From contig NZ_AP023360.1 of the NCBI RefSeq assembly GCF_018326265.1, positions 8,119,001-8,183,000 of the forward strand: a stretch of 64,000 nucleotides of DNA, in the 5' to 3' direction. Below are positions 57,648-64,000 of the stretch, piece after piece. The notes below the pieces were generated by a model. It searched no databases. It saw only the letters and a program-made list of their open reading frames with translations, and had not been told where the DNA came from. Positions within the stretch are counted from its first letter, which is position 1. Each line of letters begins with the position of its first letter. The DNA comes from Catellatospora sp. IY07-71 (GTDB taxonomy: Bacteria; Actinomycetota; Actinomycetes; Mycobacteriales; Micromonosporaceae). The translations under genes and the position numbers were made by a program.

Positions 57648-58061
57648 TCAGTCGGCGATTCCTGCCGGAACGACCCACTTGGTGGGCTGGCCGGTGACCG
57701 TCGCGATGGTGTCGAAGTCGCGGTCGTAATGCAGCACGGTGAGCCGCTGCAGTTCAGCCGTCGCCGCCAGGAGCAGGTCGGGGATGGACGCCGCCCGGTG
57801 CTGCCCGCGCCGCGCGAGTTCGTGCTGCACCTCGGCCGCCCGATCCCAGGCCCGTTCTGCCACCGGGACCCAGGTGAACGCCAGGCGGAAACGCTGTGCG
57901 CCCGCCTCGTACTCGGCGAGGTTGCGTGCGGAGTAGAGCGTCTCCAGCTCGGAAACCGGGCACATCGCGACCCGGCCGGCTTCGATCAGCGGACCCAGCA
58001 CCGCCAGCACCGCGGGATGGCGGAGCCGGTGGAGGGCGCTGGTGTCGATCAGATACGTCAC
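57648..58061 (-). CDS. vapC: VapC-type PIN-domain ribonuclease toxin
   Basis: 137 residues. PIN signature: YLIDTSALHRL (first Asp), CPVSELETLYSARNLAEYEA (Glu), then AASIPDLLLAATAELQRLTV (Asp) and HYDRDFDTIATVT (last Asp). VapC enzymes cleave tRNA or rRNA and are held inactive by VapB. The ATG at 58061 overlaps the vapB stop (ATGA). Its stop is immediately tail-to-tail with the TVP38-type gene (tga then tca), with no intergenic base, so transcripts may interfere. Confidence 0.93.
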   Translation of the reverse strand: MTYLIDTSALHRLRHPAVLAVLGPLIEAGRVAMCPVSELETLYSARNLAEYEAGAQRFRLAFTWVPVAERAWDRAAEVQHELARRGQHRAASIPDLLLAATAELQRLTVLHYDRDFDTIATVTGQPTKWVVPAGIAD

Positions 58062-58264
58062 GACCAGGCTGCGGCGCGTACCTCGTCGTCAGCGAGGTCG
58101 CCGAAGGCTCCACCGGCGAACATCTCGATGACGTCGCGCCGGGCCTTCGCGGCGATGACCTCGCGGATCGCGAGACGGACCGCTTCGGTGTTCTTGCTGG
58201 TCCCCAGGATGTCCTTGGCCTGGGCGAGTTCTTCCTGGTCGATGTCGACTAGCACTTGCGTCAC
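58058..58264 (-). CDS. vapB: VapB-type antitoxin
   Basis: 68 residues starting MTQVLVDIDQEELAQAKDIL at the GTG at 58264, with GGAG six bases upstream; a GTG three bases earlier has too little spacing. The short beta strand (TQVLVDID) plus helices (TEAVRLAIREVIAAKARRDV) form a ribbon-helix-helix of the type found in mycobacterial VapB proteins. The C-terminal AFGDLADDEVRAAAWS would wrap the VapC active site. First gene of a two-gene toxin-antitoxin operon, about 160 bases from the end of leuS. Confidence 0.9.
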   Translation of the reverse strand: MTQVLVDIDQEELAQAKDILGTSKNTEAVRLAIREVIAAKARRDVIEMFAGGAFGDLADDEVRAAAWS

Positions 58265-58363
58265 CACAGGCTCCGATCTTTAAAGAATCGTCACCCAGAA
58301 GTTTAATGAGTCGAGCGCTAGATCGTAATAGCCCCTGCTGGGAGAGCTGGGCGCGCATGTTAA

Positions 58364-58407
58364 GAAGGGCACCTTCCTATACGCAAAGCGATAAGAAGGT
58401 GCCCTTC
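58364..58407 (-). terminator. Terminator downstream of leuS
   Basis: Perfect 13-bp stem GAAGGGCACCTTC (58364-58376) and GAAGGTGCCCTTC (58395-58407), 18-base loop, 12 bases past the leuS stop and followed by an AT-rich stretch. This sequence type recurs as an intergenic terminator in Micromonosporaceae as far as I recall. Confidence 0.8.
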
Positions 58408-58419
58408 CTTTCAAGCGGG

Positions 58420-61239
<2,820 letters not shown>

Positions 61240-61321
61240 GTCAGAGTCCTCACGGGTCAATCAAGATCAAGTCATCGGGCGTATGGCGCGCCGGGCGCGC
61301 CGCGGGCGTCTCCTCGGGCAC

Positions 61322-61346
61322 AAAAAAGCCCCTCACGCAGGAGGGG
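61322..61346 (-). terminator. Intrinsic terminator inside the leuS leader (attenuator)
   Basis: On the minus strand CCCCTC (61346-61341), a six-base loop and GAGGGG (61334-61329) are followed by C and six Ts (61327-61322), a textbook intrinsic terminator, rare in such a GC-rich genome. It ends about 80 bases before the leuS ATG. Confidence 0.85.
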
Positions 61347-61349
61347 TCG

Positions 61350-61383
61350 CCGTGCTCACGCGCGCTCTGTCGCGTCAGCACGG
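61350..61383 (-). promoter_or_regulatory. Leader hairpin upstream of the leuS attenuator
   Basis: Arms CCGTGCTGACGCG (61383-61371, minus strand) and CGCGTGAGCACGG (61362-61350) form a 13-bp stem with one mismatch and an eight-base loop, just before the intrinsic terminator. The left arm contains the stop codon of the leader peptide, so ribosome position would open or close this stem. Confidence 0.7.
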
Positions 61384-61413
61384 CTCACTAAGGAGCGCCA
61401 GGGCCCAAGCCAT
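61375..61413 (-). CDS. Putative leuS leader peptide with three Leu codons
   Basis: 12 residues, MAWALALLSEPC, with CTG and consecutive CTC-CTT leucine codons. The ATG at 61413 follows a TATCAT -10-like box with six bases between, so the peptide could be translated from a leaderless mRNA. The stop lies in the left arm of the leader hairpin. A longer alternative frame starts at 61421 (MRAWLGPWRSLVSRADATER) and has one CTT and one rare TTA Leu codon. Which frame is used cannot be decided from sequence alone. Confidence 0.6.
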   Translation of the reverse strand: MAWALALLSEPC

Positions 61414-61419
61414 GCCCGC

Positions 61420-61425
61420 ATGATA
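61420..61425 (-). promoter_or_regulatory. Putative -10 box of the leuS leader
   Basis: TATCAT on the minus strand, six bases before the leader-peptide ATG. No convincing -35 seen at 17-18 bases upstream. Confidence 0.45.
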
Positions 61426-61631
61426 CCCCCGCGCGCCGTGGCCACGCATCTCGCATACCTCCCGTTGCCGACGCGCCGGACGTGCGGAACACTGCGGACA
61501 AGGCGTGCCCTTTCGGCGCCGGAACCAGGTAGTTGCTCAGCGAGGCAACCTCGCCGACGGCACACCGCGTTCTGTCGGGGCGCGGGTGATCAGAAGTGCA
61601 GGCCCCGTAGTTGCGATTCTCAGGAGGACAT

Positions 61632-62681
<1,050 letters not shown>

Positions 62682-62684
62682 CCG

Positions 62685-63986
62685 ATGCGTGAGGCGCTGC
62701 GCGGGCTCACCACCCGGGGCCGCTCCTTCCTCGCCGCCGGGACGGCCGCGCTGCTGTGCGCGCTCGCCCTCGGCGAGACGGACCTGATGCGGGTGGCGGT
62801 GCTGCTGGTGGCGCTGCCGTTGATGGCGGCGCTGTACGTCGGCCGGGCGCGCTACAAGCTCGCCTGCTCGCGCAGCCTCGACCCGTACCGGGTGCAGGCC
62901 GGGGGCAGCGCGCGGGTGCTGCTCCGGCTGCAGAACATGTCCCGCCTGCCCACCGGCACCCTGCTGCTGGAGGACCGGCTGCCGTACGCGCTGGGCAGCC
63001 GCCCGCGGCTGGTGCTGGAGAAGCTCGGCGCGCAGCAGGCCAGCTCGGTGGCGTACACGGTGCGCGCCGAGCTGCGCGGCCGCTACGAGGTGGGCCCGCT
63101 GACGCTGCGCATGACCGACCCGTTCGGCCTGTGCGAGCTGACCCGCTCGTTCCCCAGCTCGGACAAGCTCACCGTGATCCCGAACGTGGCGGCGCTGCAG
63201 CTGGTCCGGCTCGCCGGGGAGTACTCCGGCACCGGTGACAGCCGGGCCCGCTCGGTCGCCGTGCACGGCGAGGACGACGCGGCCACCCGGGAGTACCGCC
63301 GCGGCGACGACCTGCGCCGGGTGCACTGGCGCTCGACCGCCCGGGTCGGCGAGCTGATGGTGCGCCGCGAGGAGCAGCCCTGGGAGAGCCGGGCCACGGT
63401 CCTGCTCGACACCCGCCTGGGCGCGCACCGCGGCGAGGGCCCGACGGCCAGCTTCGAGTGGGCCGTGTCCGCCTCCGCCAGCATCGCGGTGCACCTGCGC
63501 CAGGCCGGCTACCGGCTGCGCCTGGTCACCGACGCGGGCGCCGACATCGACGCCACCGAGGGCACCGGCGACGGCATGCTGCTCGACCACCTGGCCGAGG
63601 TGAAGGCCACCCCGCGCGGCGACGTCGGCAGCCTGGTCGAGCACGTACGCCGCCGCGCCGACGGCGGCCTGGTCATCGCGGTGCTGGGCCTGCTCACGCC
63701 GGAGGAGGCCCGGCTGCTGTCCGCCCTGCGCAGCAGCGGCACCACCTGCATCGCGTTCTTCATGGACACCAGCACCTGGCTGAACCTGCCCGCGCCGGCC
63801 CGTGCCGCGGCCGAGCAGGAGCACGCGGCGGCGGCGCTGGCGCTGCTGCACGGCGGCTGGCGCGTGGTCAAGGTCAAGCACGGCGACCTGCTGCCGTCGC
63901 TGTGGCCGCAGGCGGCCCGCGGCCAGCAGGGCTTCGCCGTACGCGCGGCCATGGCCGAGACCGTCACCATGGGAGGCGGCCGATGA
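62685..63986 (+). CDS. DUF58 domain membrane protein
   Basis: 433 residues. Two N-terminal spans (FLAAGTAALLCALALG and MRVAVLLVALPLMAALYVG) are followed by a beta-rich part (RVLLRLQNMSRLPTGTLLLE). The DUF58 signature REYRRGDDLRRVHWRSTARV is next and the C-terminal half resembles a vWA-like fold (ATVLLDTRLGAHRGEG). Partner of the MoxR ATPase; three bases separate the two. The stop overlaps the next ATG (ATGA). Function is not established beyond genetic linkage to MoxR and transglutaminase-like proteins. Confidence 0.93.
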   Translation: MREALRGLTTRGRSFLAAGTAALLCALALGETDLMRVAVLLVALPLMAALYVGRARYKLACSRSLDPYRVQAGGSARVLLRLQNMSRLPTGTLLLEDRLPYALGSRPRLVLEKLGAQQASSVAYTVRAELRGRYEVGPLTLRMTDPFGLCELTRSFPSSDKLTVIPNVAALQLVRLAGEYSGTGDSRARSVAVHGEDDAATREYRRGDDLRRVHWRSTARVGELMVRREEQPWESRATVLLDTRLGAHRGEGPTASFEWAVSASASIAVHLRQAGYRLRLVTDAGADIDATEGTGDGMLLDHLAEVKATPRGDVGSLVEHVRRRADGGLVIAVLGLLTPEEARLLSALRSSGTTCIAFFMDTSTWLNLPAPARAAAEQEHAAAALALLHGGWRVVKVKHGDLLPSLWPQAARGQQGFAVRAAMAETVTMGGGR

Positions 63987-64000
63987 ACGCACGACGCCAT
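63983..64000 (+). CDS. Start of a gene cut by the window edge (expected transglutaminase-like membrane protein)
   Basis: Only six codons (MNARRH) are visible. ATG at 63983 overlaps the DUF58 stop, and GGAGG lies seven bases upstream. From the usual moxR-DUF58-transglutaminase order I expect a TgpA/DUF3488-type protein, but the visible sequence cannot show this. Confidence 0.4.

Noticed and set aside
61240-61440. T-box riboswitch upstream of leuS
   Set aside because: No T-box sequence or specifier-loop architecture is visible; Leu-codon frame plus terminator fits peptide-mediated attenuation better.

Overview
The window is very GC-rich and gene-dense, with many GTG starts and 1 to 4 base stop/start overlaps. 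Gene content and order (wag31/divIVA, sepF, MurT-GatD, PriA-type hisA, a type VII-secretion style toxin with WXG100-like partners) point to a filamentous actinobacterium, most likely Micromonosporaceae. That family assignment is inferred from gene content and synteny, not from a database search.

Layout. (1) 1-4910, minus strand: histidine genes hisD-hisC-hisB-hisH, joined by 4-base overlaps, then a stem-loop, a 74-bp tandem repeat, a small membrane protein gene and the edge-truncated hisA/priA. (2) 5055-6425: a LON-domain protein and a membrane protein. (3) 6549-22629: an accessory polymorphic-toxin island. It holds two convergent deaminase/SUKH-type proteins, four paralogous putative immunity genes, a 9.8-kb toxin gene (3,269 codons) with a CpnT-like N-terminus, and a divergent YbaB-like + WXG100-like pair. 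The toxin frame contains two papain-like glutamine-deamidase domains, a ParB-like domain, three RelA/SpoT-like domains and an unassigned C-terminal domain. Three small paralogous genes (immA, immB, immC here) lie inside the toxin frame, all in the same +1 register, one after each RelA/SpoT-like domain. This nested toxin/immunity arrangement is the most unusual thing in the window. (4) 22791-31262, minus: dnaE, a ParA/MinD-like ATPase, a membrane-anchored protein, rluD-type synthase, lspA and a DksA/TraR-type zinc-finger protein. (5) 31498-34133: K+/H+ antiporter, DUF167 protein and a small membrane protein. (6) 34512-53981, minus: the division and cell wall cluster read as mraZ-rsmH-ftsL-ftsI-murE-murF-mraY-murD-ftsW-murG-murC-ftsQ-ftsZ-yggS-sepF-yggT-wag31. 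It has a triple MraZ box upstream of mraZ, an own promoter for ftsZ, and no pgeF between ftsZ and yggS. (7) 54478-58264: a small anchored protein, murT-gatD, a TVP38-type membrane protein and a vapBC module. (8) 58420-61425, minus: leuS with what looks like a Leu-codon leader-peptide attenuator. (9) 61632-64000, plus: MoxR ATPase, DUF58 protein and the first codons of a third gene.

How the parts relate. Regions 1, 4, 6, 7 and 8 are chromosomal housekeeping. The wall cluster supplies precursor synthesis (murC-F, mraY, murG), polymerisation and division (ftsW, ftsI, ftsL, ftsQ, ftsZ, sepF, wag31); murT-gatD would amidate the lipid II made by it. The toxin island is the accessory part: base composition is visibly lower in GC at 10.0-12.4 kb, and there are short internal repeats and near-identical junctions, as expected for a locus that grows by recombination. 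Several palindromic elements serve as intergenic punctuation; two of them (22678-22742 and 54361-54425) are homologous copies of one repeat family.
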